Source of the DNA: Halobellus sp. MBLA0158
Lineage (GTDB): Archaea > Halobacteriota > Halobacteria > Halobacteriales > Haloferacaceae
Assembly: GCF_041477585.1 (NCBI RefSeq)
Contig: NZ_JBGNYA010000002.1
Location: 1 to 64,000, forward strand
Reading direction: 5' to 3'
DNA length: 64,000 nucleotides
Positions 7,174 through 14,798 of this stretch are shown here, one piece after another; the first letter of the stretch is position 1; every line of letters starts with the position of its first letter. Position numbers and translations under genes: made by a program. The notes beneath the pieces were generated by a model. That model saw only the letters and a program-made list of their open reading frames with translations, was not told the DNA's origin and ran no database searches.

Positions 7174-7835
7174 CCCAAACTCACTCTCTGGACGGAATAC
7201 GGAGTACCGGCTTCCAGTATACGCCTACCCCCGAGGGGTGCTCGTGTCCCATCCATCGGGAAGGCCAGCCGGTCACGGCGCCGCTCGGTTTGCGGTTCGC
7301 AGAGCGCGTCCATATCGAATCGATCCCACGCCACGTCGCTGGCGCGATCTACGAAGCACATCATTCCTATATGGACGATGTCCCCCGGACGAATCTCGTC
7401 CATCACGGACTCTGTTATCAGAACCAGCTACTAGGTGCGATTACGTGGCGCTATCCGCTGATTCGCTCGCTGGAGTACGACGGGGCGCGATTCGAGGGCG
7501 ACGAAATCGTCGAGGCAGCACGGATTTGCATCGGCGTCGATTTCCCCAATCTCGCCTCTGCCGCCCTCGCCCGGTCGATGGAACAGTTCGTGCGTCGGCA
7601 CGGCCGGCGACGAGGCGTTCGACTCCTGCTGACGTTCGTGCGAGCCGACTTCGACGGCTCGATGATCAAAGCGCTCAGAGACAAGGGCTGGCACTATGCC
7701 GGGAAAACCGAGCCCGGACAGGCAGGTAACCGGCCCGACAAGCAAATCCGAGAGCGGCCGAAGTGGCGGGTTCTCTGTGAAGTCCCAGCTGAGTCGGAAC
7801 GGGAACAGACCTCACTCGCCCGGTGGTTTGGTTAA
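7170..7835 (+). CDS. Mom-like DNA base-modification enzyme, GNAT fold (221 aa)
   Basis: It starts with GTG overlapping the previous stop. The body (residues about 50-190) resembles Mom of phage Mu and its haloviral relatives: AGAIYEAHHSYMDDVPRTNLVHHGLCYQNQLLGAITWRYPL, then an IGVDFPNLASAALARSMEQF helix and a DGSMIKALRDKGWHYAGKT segment, in the order expected of GNAT-fold enzymes. Mu Mom converts adenine to N6-methylcarbamoyladenine, protecting DNA from restriction. The N terminus has a CSCPIH cysteine/histidine cluster. Coupling to an HNH nuclease suggests either self-protection of a mobile element or a restriction-modification-like pair. Family assignment by eye; a generic acetyltransferase is the alternative. 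Confidence 0.6.
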   Translation: MTQTHSLDGIRSTGFQYTPTPEGCSCPIHREGQPVTAPLGLRFAERVHIESIPRHVAGAIYEAHHSYMDDVPRTNLVHHGLCYQNQLLGAITWRYPLIRSLEYDGARFEGDEIVEAARICIGVDFPNLASAALARSMEQFVRRHGRRRGVRLLLTFVRADFDGSMIKALRDKGWHYAGKTEPGQAGNRPDKQIRERPKWRVLCEVPAESEREQTSLARWFG

Positions 7836-7875
7836 CCAACAGATTACCCCTATTCTTGAATCAGTGTTGGTTAAC
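7831..7875. repeat. TTAACCAAC/GTTGGTTAA inverted site, copy a
   Basis: GTTAACCAACA (7831-7841) and TGTTGGTTAAC (7865-7875) are perfect 11-bp arms. Between the 9-bp cores (7832-7840, 7866-7874) lie 25 nt, two more than in the other five copies. The left arm contains the stop codon of the Mom-like gene. Confidence 0.7.
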
Positions 7876-8077
7876 CTCGAAGCAGGGCTTGGAACAGGCC
7901 GCTCACACCTTCGGCATCATTCGATCACTCAACCCATCTGGAGAATCCGTTGAGAAAACCATTGAATGTCTCGTTATTGGGGCTTTCCGCAATTCTACAT
8001 AAGAGCGCCCTTAACCCTGCAGATCTGAACGGGCAAAAGGTATTACCAGCCGGCCAAGGTTATCGCTACCACGCAAC

Positions 8078-9310
8078 ATGGTATACGAACCCGAGTCAGT
8101 CTGGGAGTTCAGCACGACGGGAAACGTTACGTTCGGTCTGGGTGCCGCCGAGGAACTGAAAGCCGTGATCCGAGAGCACGGGGCGACGAACGTTCTCGTC
8201 GTAACGGACGAAGGCGTGGCCGAGGCAGGGATCGTTGACGAGGTGATCGGTCCCATCGAATCCGGTTCGTACACGGTATACGACGGCGTGGAACCGGATC
8301 CGGCGCTTTCGACGTTCGAGAAAGCCCGAGAGGTAGCGGCGGAGGTAGATCCGGACTTCGTGGTCGGTCTCGGCGGCGGAAGCGCAATGGACGTCGCGAA
8401 GACGACCAGCATCGTCCACGAACACGGCGGCGACATCCTCGATTACGTCGCAGCACCGACGGGCCGCGGCCAAGACGTTCCCGGACCCGGCGTCCCCACG
8501 GCGTGTCTGCCGACGACCGCCGGAACCGGTTCGGAGACGTCTCCCGTAACTGTCATCTCTCTTCCCGACGAGGACACCAAGGTCGGCATCTCCAGCGGAT
8601 ACCAGCGACCGAACGTCGCACTGGTTGACCCGGGACTGACAGTGTCGCTACCGCCAGGCCCGACTGCTTCCTCGGGAATGGACGCCCTTTGCCACGCGAT
8701 CGAGGCCTACGTCACTCGACGGTACGACGCCAAGCCAGCGCCAGCGGGCCGGTCCGAGCGCCCGGATTACAATGGCAGGTCGGTTCTCACCGACCAGTTC
8801 GCTCGTTCGGCGATCAAACACGTCGGGGCGGGACTTCGTGACGCCGTGAACAACGGGCAGGATCTTGAAGCGAGGCGAAATATGGCGCTTGGAAGTCTGA
8901 TGGCGGGGATCGCGTTTACCAACGCAGGCCTCGGTGCGACACACGCCATCGCGATGGCCGCCGGTGCGATTCACCACACCCCCCACGGGGTTACGATCGC
9001 GCTCACGCTGCCTCAGGTGATCAGACACAACGCCACGAGCGCGTTCGGTCGGTACGCAGAGGTGGCCGAGTTGCTCGGCGCGAACACGGATCGGTCGAGC
9101 CCGGTCGACGCGGCCGAAGACGCCGCGGTCGCAGTCGAGCGGCTCGCCAGCGACGTCGGTATCGATGGCGGTCTCTCCACGCTGGGCATCGAAGCGGGCG
9201 ACGCCGTTCACATCGCCGAACGCGCCAGTACGCTCGAACGGCTCCTCGCCGGCAATCCCCGCCGCGTAACAAAGGCCGACCTTGAAGAGATCGTCCGTCG
9301 GTCCATCTGA
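8078..9310 (+). CDS. Iron-containing alcohol dehydrogenase (410 aa)
   Basis: Type III (iron-dependent) alcohol dehydrogenase, expected to interconvert an alcohol and its aldehyde or ketone with NAD(P). GGGSAMDVAK (about 99-108) is the dinucleotide-binding motif. The metal ligands fit Asp202 and His206 in MDALCHAIEAY, His289 in GATHA and His303 in TPHG. At the position of the well-conserved extra histidine four residues after His289, this protein has Met293. Length is normal for the family. The esterase gene starts 6 nt after its stop, so they form an operon; ester hydrolysis followed by oxidation of the released alcohol is a plausible joint role. Substrate unknown. Confidence 0.9.
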   Translation: MVYEPESVWEFSTTGNVTFGLGAAEELKAVIREHGATNVLVVTDEGVAEAGIVDEVIGPIESGSYTVYDGVEPDPALSTFEKAREVAAEVDPDFVVGLGGGSAMDVAKTTSIVHEHGGDILDYVAAPTGRGQDVPGPGVPTACLPTTAGTGSETSPVTVISLPDEDTKVGISSGYQRPNVALVDPGLTVSLPPGPTASSGMDALCHAIEAYVTRRYDAKPAPAGRSERPDYNGRSVLTDQFARSAIKHVGAGLRDAVNNGQDLEARRNMALGSLMAGIAFTNAGLGATHAIAMAAGAIHHTPHGVTIALTLPQVIRHNATSAFGRYAEVAELLGANTDRSSPVDAAEDAAVAVERLASDVGIDGGLSTLGIEAGDAVHIAERASTLERLLAGNPRRVTKADLEEIVRRSI

Positions 9311-9316
9311 TTCACT

Positions 9317-10318
9317 ATGGCACACCTACGCGCGGCGGCGCCGAACCCCGAGCTCGACCCCGCATTGAACCCCACACCACTCGGGCGACTGCTGTGGAAC
9401 GCGACTGCCGTCGACGACGATCGAATGCTTCGATCCAGGATAGGGATCAAAGCGGTGCGAGCGCTGCGGTCGGTGCTGTCCGATTCGCCGGCGGATCTGC
9501 CCGCGGTGGACCACGTCGCCGAGTTCGCCGTCCCTGGACCGGGACGTGACGTCCCGGTCCGCGTGTACGTCCCGGACAGCGGGGAGGAGCCGGCACCGTG
9601 TCTGGTGTACTGCCACGGCGGCGGCTGGGTACTCGGCGGTCTCGACTCCCCGGAGGGGACGCTCCGACACCTCGCCAACGACGTTCCGTGCGTCGTCGTA
9701 TCTGTCGGGTACCGTCTCGCGCCCGAACATCCGTTTCCCGCCGGATTGGAGGATTGTTACGCTGCGACGAAGTACGTCGCTTCCAATCCCGGGATGTTCG
9801 GCGTGGATCCGGACCGGATCGCCGTCGGCGGGCGTTCTGCGGGGGGAAATCTCGCAACGGCGGTCGCGCTGCTGGCGCGAGACCGGGGCGGCCCGTCGCT
9901 CGTCCACCAGGTCCTCGACGTGCCCATCACTGACCGCTCGTTCGACACCGACTCCTATTCCGAGAACGCGACGGGATATCTGCTCACGCGCGAGAAGATG
10001 GTCTGGTTCTGGCGGTGGTACCTGCAGACGGAACTGCACGACACGAATCCCTACGCTGCACCCCTGCAGGCAGACCTGCTCAGTGGACTCCCCCCTGCGA
10101 CGGTGATCACCGCTGGATTCGATCCGTTGCGCGACGAGGGAATCGCCTATGCAAACCGGCTCGAGGACGAGGACGTCGACGTCCGCCTGCACAACTACCC
10201 GGACATGATTCACGGGTTCACTGGGAGGGCCTACGGCGCCGGACTGTCCCGTGGTTTCGAGGCACTGGACGAGATCGGGGACCGCCTCCGGTCGGCGTTC
10301 ACCGCTCCATCTGCGTGA
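9317..10318 (+). CDS. Alpha/beta hydrolase, hormone-sensitive-lipase family (333 aa)
   Basis: Carboxylesterase of the HSL (group IV) family. The oxyanion-hole motif HGGGW is at 100-104, the nucleophile Ser174 sits in GGRSAGG, and Asp269 (GFDPLRDEG) and His299 (DMIHGF) complete the catalytic triad. A 60-residue N-terminal cap region is present and length is typical. No signal peptide, so intracellular. It follows the iron alcohol dehydrogenase by 6 nt and precedes a convergent DJ-1-like gene. Probably hydrolyses small acyl esters. Confidence 0.9.
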   Translation: MAHLRAAAPNPELDPALNPTPLGRLLWNATAVDDDRMLRSRIGIKAVRALRSVLSDSPADLPAVDHVAEFAVPGPGRDVPVRVYVPDSGEEPAPCLVYCHGGGWVLGGLDSPEGTLRHLANDVPCVVVSVGYRLAPEHPFPAGLEDCYAATKYVASNPGMFGVDPDRIAVGGRSAGGNLATAVALLARDRGGPSLVHQVLDVPITDRSFDTDSYSENATGYLLTREKMVWFWRWYLQTELHDTNPYAAPLQADLLSGLPPATVITAGFDPLRDEGIAYANRLEDEDVDVRLHNYPDMIHGFTGRAYGAGLSRGFEALDEIGDRLRSAFTAPSA

Positions 10319-10332
10319 GGGGACTGACGCGA

Positions 10333-10929
10333 TCAGTCGTCTGCCGGTGCGACCTCTCCGTCGTGTCGGACCTCGGTGCCGAGCATCTCGAGGAAGATCG
10401 ACAGGATCTCCGGATGGTCGTCCCACCCCTGGGCCGTCACGAGGTTGCCGTCCCGGGTGACCTCGTCCACCCACGCGGCACACCCTGCGGCCTCACACTC
10501 GGGGCGCAGTGCGGGATACGACGTCATCTCGAATCCCTCCACGACGTCGGCGGCGTTGAGGATATGCTGGCCGTGACACAGCGCCCCTACCGGCTTGTTC
10601 GCGTCGAAGAAGTGCCGAACAGTCTCGAGGACTTCGTCGTACGTTTGGAGGTACTCGGGCGCCCGCCCACCCGGTAAGTATAACGCGTCATACTCGGCGG
10701 GGTCGACATCGGCGAGCGTCGCGTTCAACTCGAAGTCGTGTCCGCGATCCTCCATATACGTCTGGTCCCCGCGGAAGTCGTGGATCGAAGTCTTGATCCG
10801 ATCGCCCGCTTCCTTGTCTGGACAGACCACGTCGACGTTGTGGCCGACCATCTCCAGCCCCTGGTACGGTATCATAACGTCGTAGTCCTCGCCGAAGTCC
10901 CCGGTGATGAGCAGTATGTCCTTGGGCAT
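10333..10929 (-). CDS. DJ-1/PfpI family protein (198 aa)
   Basis: The class-I glutamine-amidotransferase-like fold is recognisable from the N-terminal strand KDILLITGDFGEDYDV with Glu14, the YLPGGRAPEYL segment, and the nucleophile elbow GALCHGQ with Cys118 and His119. Family members act as glyoxalase III/deglycases, stress chaperones or peptidases. I chose ATG at 10929, which follows an AGGTGA ribosome site; a GTG three codons earlier is less likely. It is convergent with the esterase gene. Detoxifying reactive aldehydes made by the neighbouring alcohol dehydrogenase would make sense, but that is inference. Confidence 0.85.
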   Translation of the reverse strand: MPKDILLITGDFGEDYDVMIPYQGLEMVGHNVDVVCPDKEAGDRIKTSIHDFRGDQTYMEDRGHDFELNATLADVDPAEYDALYLPGGRAPEYLQTYDEVLETVRHFFDANKPVGALCHGQHILNAADVVEGFEMTSYPALRPECEAAGCAAWVDEVTRDGNLVTAQGWDDHPEILSIFLEMLGTEVRHDGEVAPADD

Positions 10930-10992
10930 TGGGTTCACCTACCACACACCACGTGGCGAATGCTTAAGAAACCTGTCGATTGATCAATCGGA

Positions 10993-11160
10993 TCAGTCGG
11001 TGTGAGAGCGACGAAAGCGGGTAGATGTTCTCACCCAACCGAATACGACGGGAACCGGTGACGTCCACGGAGAATCCTGACAGCCCTCAGCTGCGAATTT
11101 GCGTGCAAGCGATTCACCGAGTCCCGGACCGACACCTGCGATGACTGCTGTGTGTGCCAT
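10993..11160 (-). pseudogene. N-terminal fragment of a short-chain dehydrogenase
   Basis: From ATG at 11160 the product begins MAHTAVIAGVGPGLGESLARKFAAEGC, a clear Rossmann beta-alpha-beta start with GxGPGxG. After about 28 residues the sequence turns into unrelated residues and stops. The missing 220 or so residues mean it is a remnant. It lies just upstream of the DJ-1-like gene in the same direction and at the border of the IS-rich region, which may have removed the rest. Confidence 0.65.
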
Positions 11161-11299
11161 AGGTCGGTCTATGAACTGGACTGGCAAAGCCGTGGTGACA
11201 CGTTCCACATTACAGTTGTCAGATAATCAGCGAAGCAAATGCCCGGAATGGTTTTTATTTGGATTCGTGACTCAAACAGATACCCGTGCGTCAAGTGGA

Positions 11300-11400
11300 G
11301 TTCGGTATTCAAACATTTGCTTATCGAGTATATTCGTGGCTGAAATCGGGTCTAAGGGAGACTATCTAGAATATCCTGATCTTAATGAAATATAAAGTAG
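11300..11400 (-). pseudogene. 5' remnant of a second copy of the gene at 21794-22627
   Basis: On the minus strand the segment reads LDKQMFE as in the 277-aa protein (MSVTTTLDKQMFEDIVDAM), followed upstream by the same spacer features (ggactatc.agaatat, then a GATCAGATAAGC-like border). The match continues directly into the adjacent IS6 remnant, just as at 22590-22905, so gene start, promoter region and IS were duplicated together. Confidence 0.55.
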
Positions 11401-11895
11401 TGATCAGATAAGCAGATTCTATGCGAAGGCGAACGCTTGCAGCCAATTTTCGGGGGTGCTTGCTTTGGCGTGACTGAAACAGTATGTGAACTAATCTTTT
11501 CATACATATATTTTTAAAATGAAACGTTTAGCGCTGCTCCGACTACCAGATTTCTCGTATTTGTAATTGAGGGCGTTCCGGTGAAGTCCTGCCTGCAGCC
11601 ACGGTATAGAATCGACGAAGAACACTGAATTATCGACGAGAGGTTTGTCGCGGGGTTCCGCAAGGAAGATTTCGGTAATCGCTTGATTTCCCCACGGAGA
11701 GAGCCATATATGCGGCAAAGGGGTTGTGTCGGGATCGACTACGCCGTATAGCTAGAACCGTTCGTCTTTCAGTTGGATCACAGCCTCATCAACCGCGACA
11801 TAATCTGGATCAGCGCACCGAGCGGTTGTTGATCGGGCTTCTGCACCCAGTTGTGAACGGTCGCTGGACAGCATTTGACACCTTACTTATCTAGA
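11401..11895 (-). mobile_element. Decayed IS6-family (IS240-type) element
   Basis: Conceptual minus-strand translation shows pieces of a haloarchaeal IS6 transposase: a VQKPDQQPLGA-like segment near 11830, VAVDEAVIQL near 11790, FFVDSIPWLQAGLHRNALNYKYEKSGSR near 11560-11640. The pieces are in order but broken by stops and frameshifts. The border at 11401 is the GATCAGATAAGC sequence shared with 22688. Nothing else is seen in 11896-12060. Confidence 0.7.
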
Positions 11896-12060
11896 TTCAA
11901 TATGGTATCAGAAAATTATAATATAGCCAAATGAGGCCGGATACTGAGCTTCATCGCGGACTCAGGTCTCACTTCTCCCTCCAGAAAATCCAACTCGGAG
12001 CAGTCACTATCTCCGCTGAGGGGGGCGGTTTCGAACATAAACACTCACAATCGTTCCGCC

Positions 12061-13281
12061 TCATTCTTCATCTTGATCTGAAAACTGCCGCGGTAAGTTA
12101 ATCGTGAGGATCACTACGACAACGAGGATACCGGCCAATATCAAGTAGCCTTCGTCAAAGTACCCGGCATCACCAATATAGCCGAAAACTATTGGTCCTG
12201 TTGCACCAACTGCTGAAACGCTGGTTCGAATTATTCCGAGACCAGTGCCGCGTACTCTTCTAGGGAATGTGTCTGCGAGGAAGGACTGGGTAATTGCTCC
12301 TGATCCAAGCATTGTACTTACAAGTGCGGTGGCGGTTGCAAGTGCCCAAAATTCAGTAAGAAGTGGAAGCAATCCGAGCCCGATAATCGGTCCAAGAAGA
12401 ACGAAAATTAGCGATTTCCGCATTCCTAGTCGGTCGTATGCCGCTCCGGAGAGGGGTTTCACGATGATCCCGAACGCGAAAAAAGCGCTGAACAGAATAC
12501 TGGCTGAAGAGGAAGACATCCCTTTCTCTTGAACTAAGTAGGTCGGAAAGAACCCAGTGAACGAGTGCCAAGTGAGGATGTACAGGAATAAAATAAGAAT
12601 CATATACGCCATATTTGGCTGTCGCAGACTCGAAAGTAGAGTGGTTGTCGACGCAGAAGAGAGGGTTACTGAACTACCGGCGGAAGTTTTGGCGGGGAGT
12701 ACCGCCCAAAGGCAAACTGCGGCAAGGAGAAGTAGAGGAACGAGAAAGGTCATCCCGGCCTGCCACGTGAGAGCCACCGCAAGTACTCCGGCAATCGGTG
12801 GTAGAATTGTCTGTCCCAGATCTCCAGTTGCCATTGTTACACCGAGAGCGCTTCCCAGATGATCTGGATAGATATCCGAAAGAATGGTGATCCGAGCAAT
12901 CGGATACAAGGACTGGCCGACTCCAACAGCACCTGTCGCAATAAACAACAACAGTGGACTCGGGACGATACTAACGAATCCAAGCGCGATCGCTACGATT
13001 ACAGCGCTTGCAATCATAACGAGTCGTTCGCTGTAGCGATCGGCGAGAATTCCACCCGGTAGTTGCCCCAATGCGCTTCCGAGAAGAAGAATCGTGATCA
13101 AGAATCCGGCCACTGTGAGGCTGAGGTTAAATGACTCGCGAAGATGCGGAAGAAGCACCGGGTAAATCATCCGTGATCCGACGAGTGTTCCCCACGCGCC
13201 GGCGATCGCTACAAGTGATTTTCCCTTTTGGCCGTTTAACAATTCTCTTACTATCCGATTAACGAATAAAGTGATATTCAT
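12061..13281 (-). CDS. MFS transporter (406 aa)
   Basis: Twelve hydrophobic segments are visible. The loop between segments 2 and 3 holds the MFS motif as GSALGQLPGGILADRYSERLV, and a second version, GAAYDRLGMRK, follows segment 8. Length is typical for a single-substrate proton symporter or organic-anion carrier. It is the outermost gene of the CoA-transferase/TRAP cluster and is divergent from the CoA-transferase at 13569, so both promoters lie in 13282-13568. It probably imports or exports the organic acid handled by the cluster; the substrate cannot be read from sequence. Confidence 0.85.
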   Translation of the reverse strand: MNITLFVNRIVRELLNGQKGKSLVAIAGAWGTLVGSRMIYPVLLPHLRESFNLSLTVAGFLITILLLGSALGQLPGGILADRYSERLVMIASAVIVAIALGFVSIVPSPLLLFIATGAVGVGQSLYPIARITILSDIYPDHLGSALGVTMATGDLGQTILPPIAGVLAVALTWQAGMTFLVPLLLLAAVCLWAVLPAKTSAGSSVTLSSASTTTLLSSLRQPNMAYMILILFLYILTWHSFTGFFPTYLVQEKGMSSSSASILFSAFFAFGIIVKPLSGAAYDRLGMRKSLIFVLLGPIIGLGLLPLLTEFWALATATALVSTMLGSGAITQSFLADTFPRRVRGTGLGIIRTSVSAVGATGPIVFGYIGDAGYFDEGYLILAGILVVVVILTINLPRQFSDQDEE

Positions 13282-13568
13282 TCAAGGTTATTGGGAGGGT
13301 ATTGTGCCAGTATGTAAACTATCTCTTCTTCACTAAGTCAACGGACTGTTAATTGGGTACTTCGTGATGACGAACTGTGGCTTTTCACTACTGTTAATTT
13401 CCATCTTTTTATCAATATTGAATGATCTTAGGCGTCGAGTCAGTCAGTAGTATGTACTGCCTATTACTCAATTACTGGTCTCGTCAATAGTTCAGTCCGT
13501 TCGGGGAATCTAACGATCAGACAGGGTCAACCCAAAGATTAAGAAGTATCGATTTAATTGGTCGATTG

Positions 13569-14747
13569 ATGGTAAGACAACCCCTTGAAGAGTATTCGGT
13601 CCTGGATCTGTCACAGGGTGTGGCTGGACCGACTGCAGGAGCTATGCTCGGTGATTTCGGAGCTGATGTAGTTTCTATTGAACCGCCCAATGGAGCGAGT
13701 CAGCGGTACCTCGCTGACGGTTCAGCGTTCCCGAACGTGAGTCGAAATAAAGATGCTATCGTCGTTGACCTGAAAACAGAGAAAGGAACTGAAATCGTCC
13801 ATAAACTGGTTGCCGAGGCTGATGCTCTTATCGAAAGTAACCGTCCGGGGAAGATGGCCGATTTTAATTGCGATTACGACACCTTAGCCGAGATTAATCC
13901 AGAGCTTGTTTACTGTTCGATCACTGGTTACGGTGAGGAGGGACAGTACCGAAACCGGCCCGGGATTGACCCGCTTGCACAGGCGGTTTCGGGCCTAATG
14001 TGGATGACGGGCGAGCCTGATCGAAAACCGTCTAGAATTGGCGGCCCAACGATTGACGTTGCGACTGGAATCAACGCTGCCTTCGCGACGTTGACAGCGA
14101 TGGTTCACGCCGAAAAGACTGGTGAGGGACAGAAAATCGAGAGTACCCTGTTTGATACAGCCGCGATGATTATGTCAAACTGGTACACGAAGTACAGTAA
14201 AGACGGGTCTGTACCGGAGCGACAGGGTCATTCGTGGGAAGTATATGCCCCATCGGGCGTATTCAATACGGGGACACGGCCGGTGTATATTGCCGTACCA
14301 GCCCAGCCATACTGGAAACGGCTATGTCGCGCTGTTGACCGTATGGACTGGTTCGACGACGATCGATTCGCTTCCAATGAGGATCGGCTTGCAAATCGAG
14401 ATCAGTTGTTCGACGAGATCGAGGCAGAGTTCGAAAAGTACGACCGCGACGACTTACTTGCGGAACTAATTACTGCAGGTGTTCCTGCATCGGAGCTACA
14501 GACTGTGCAGGAGGCAGCTGAAGACGAGCATCTTCGGCAGCGAGGCACGGTTCGAGAAATCGAGGGTGCGGAGAACGAAGAAACTCTCGTGGTCCAAACA
14601 CCTGTTCAATTCTCTAAGACTCCGGGAAGATTTGAGCACGTAGCCCCTGAGCTTGGCGCAGACACTCGGGAAGTTCTACGCGACTCCGGATTCAGTGAAG
14701 AGGAAATTGATGACTTCGTCTCCGCGAATGTCGTTGAGGAAGCCTGA
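13569..14747 (+). CDS. Class III CoA-transferase, CaiB/BaiF family (392 aa)
   Basis: Transfers CoA between a donor acyl-CoA and a carboxylic acid. N-terminal VLDLSQGVAGPTAGAMLGDFGADVVSIEPP is the family start; NRPGK at about 91-95 and the catalytic Asp163 in TIDVATG are present. Length is the normal 390-400 aa. A TTG lies one codon before the ATG I chose. It is divergent from the MFS gene. Two further paralogues, at 17975 and 19235, share the same blocks but are on the other strand, beyond the TRAP transporter. Formyl-CoA-, succinyl-CoA- or mesaconyl-CoA-type substrates are all possible. Confidence 0.9.
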   Translation: MVRQPLEEYSVLDLSQGVAGPTAGAMLGDFGADVVSIEPPNGASQRYLADGSAFPNVSRNKDAIVVDLKTEKGTEIVHKLVAEADALIESNRPGKMADFNCDYDTLAEINPELVYCSITGYGEEGQYRNRPGIDPLAQAVSGLMWMTGEPDRKPSRIGGPTIDVATGINAAFATLTAMVHAEKTGEGQKIESTLFDTAAMIMSNWYTKYSKDGSVPERQGHSWEVYAPSGVFNTGTRPVYIAVPAQPYWKRLCRAVDRMDWFDDDRFASNEDRLANRDQLFDEIEAEFEKYDRDDLLAELITAGVPASELQTVQEAAEDEHLRQRGTVREIEGAENEETLVVQTPVQFSKTPGRFEHVAPELGADTREVLRDSGFSEEEIDDFVSANVVEEA

Positions 14748-14798
14748 ATAGCCGTAAATCGGGTTTCTATTTCCGCGATTTCAGAGCAGGCGGAGCGG

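Noticed and set aside
9326-10483. 385-codon minus-strand frame over the esterase gene
   Set aside because: Arg-rich antisense shadow of a gene with a complete catalytic triad.
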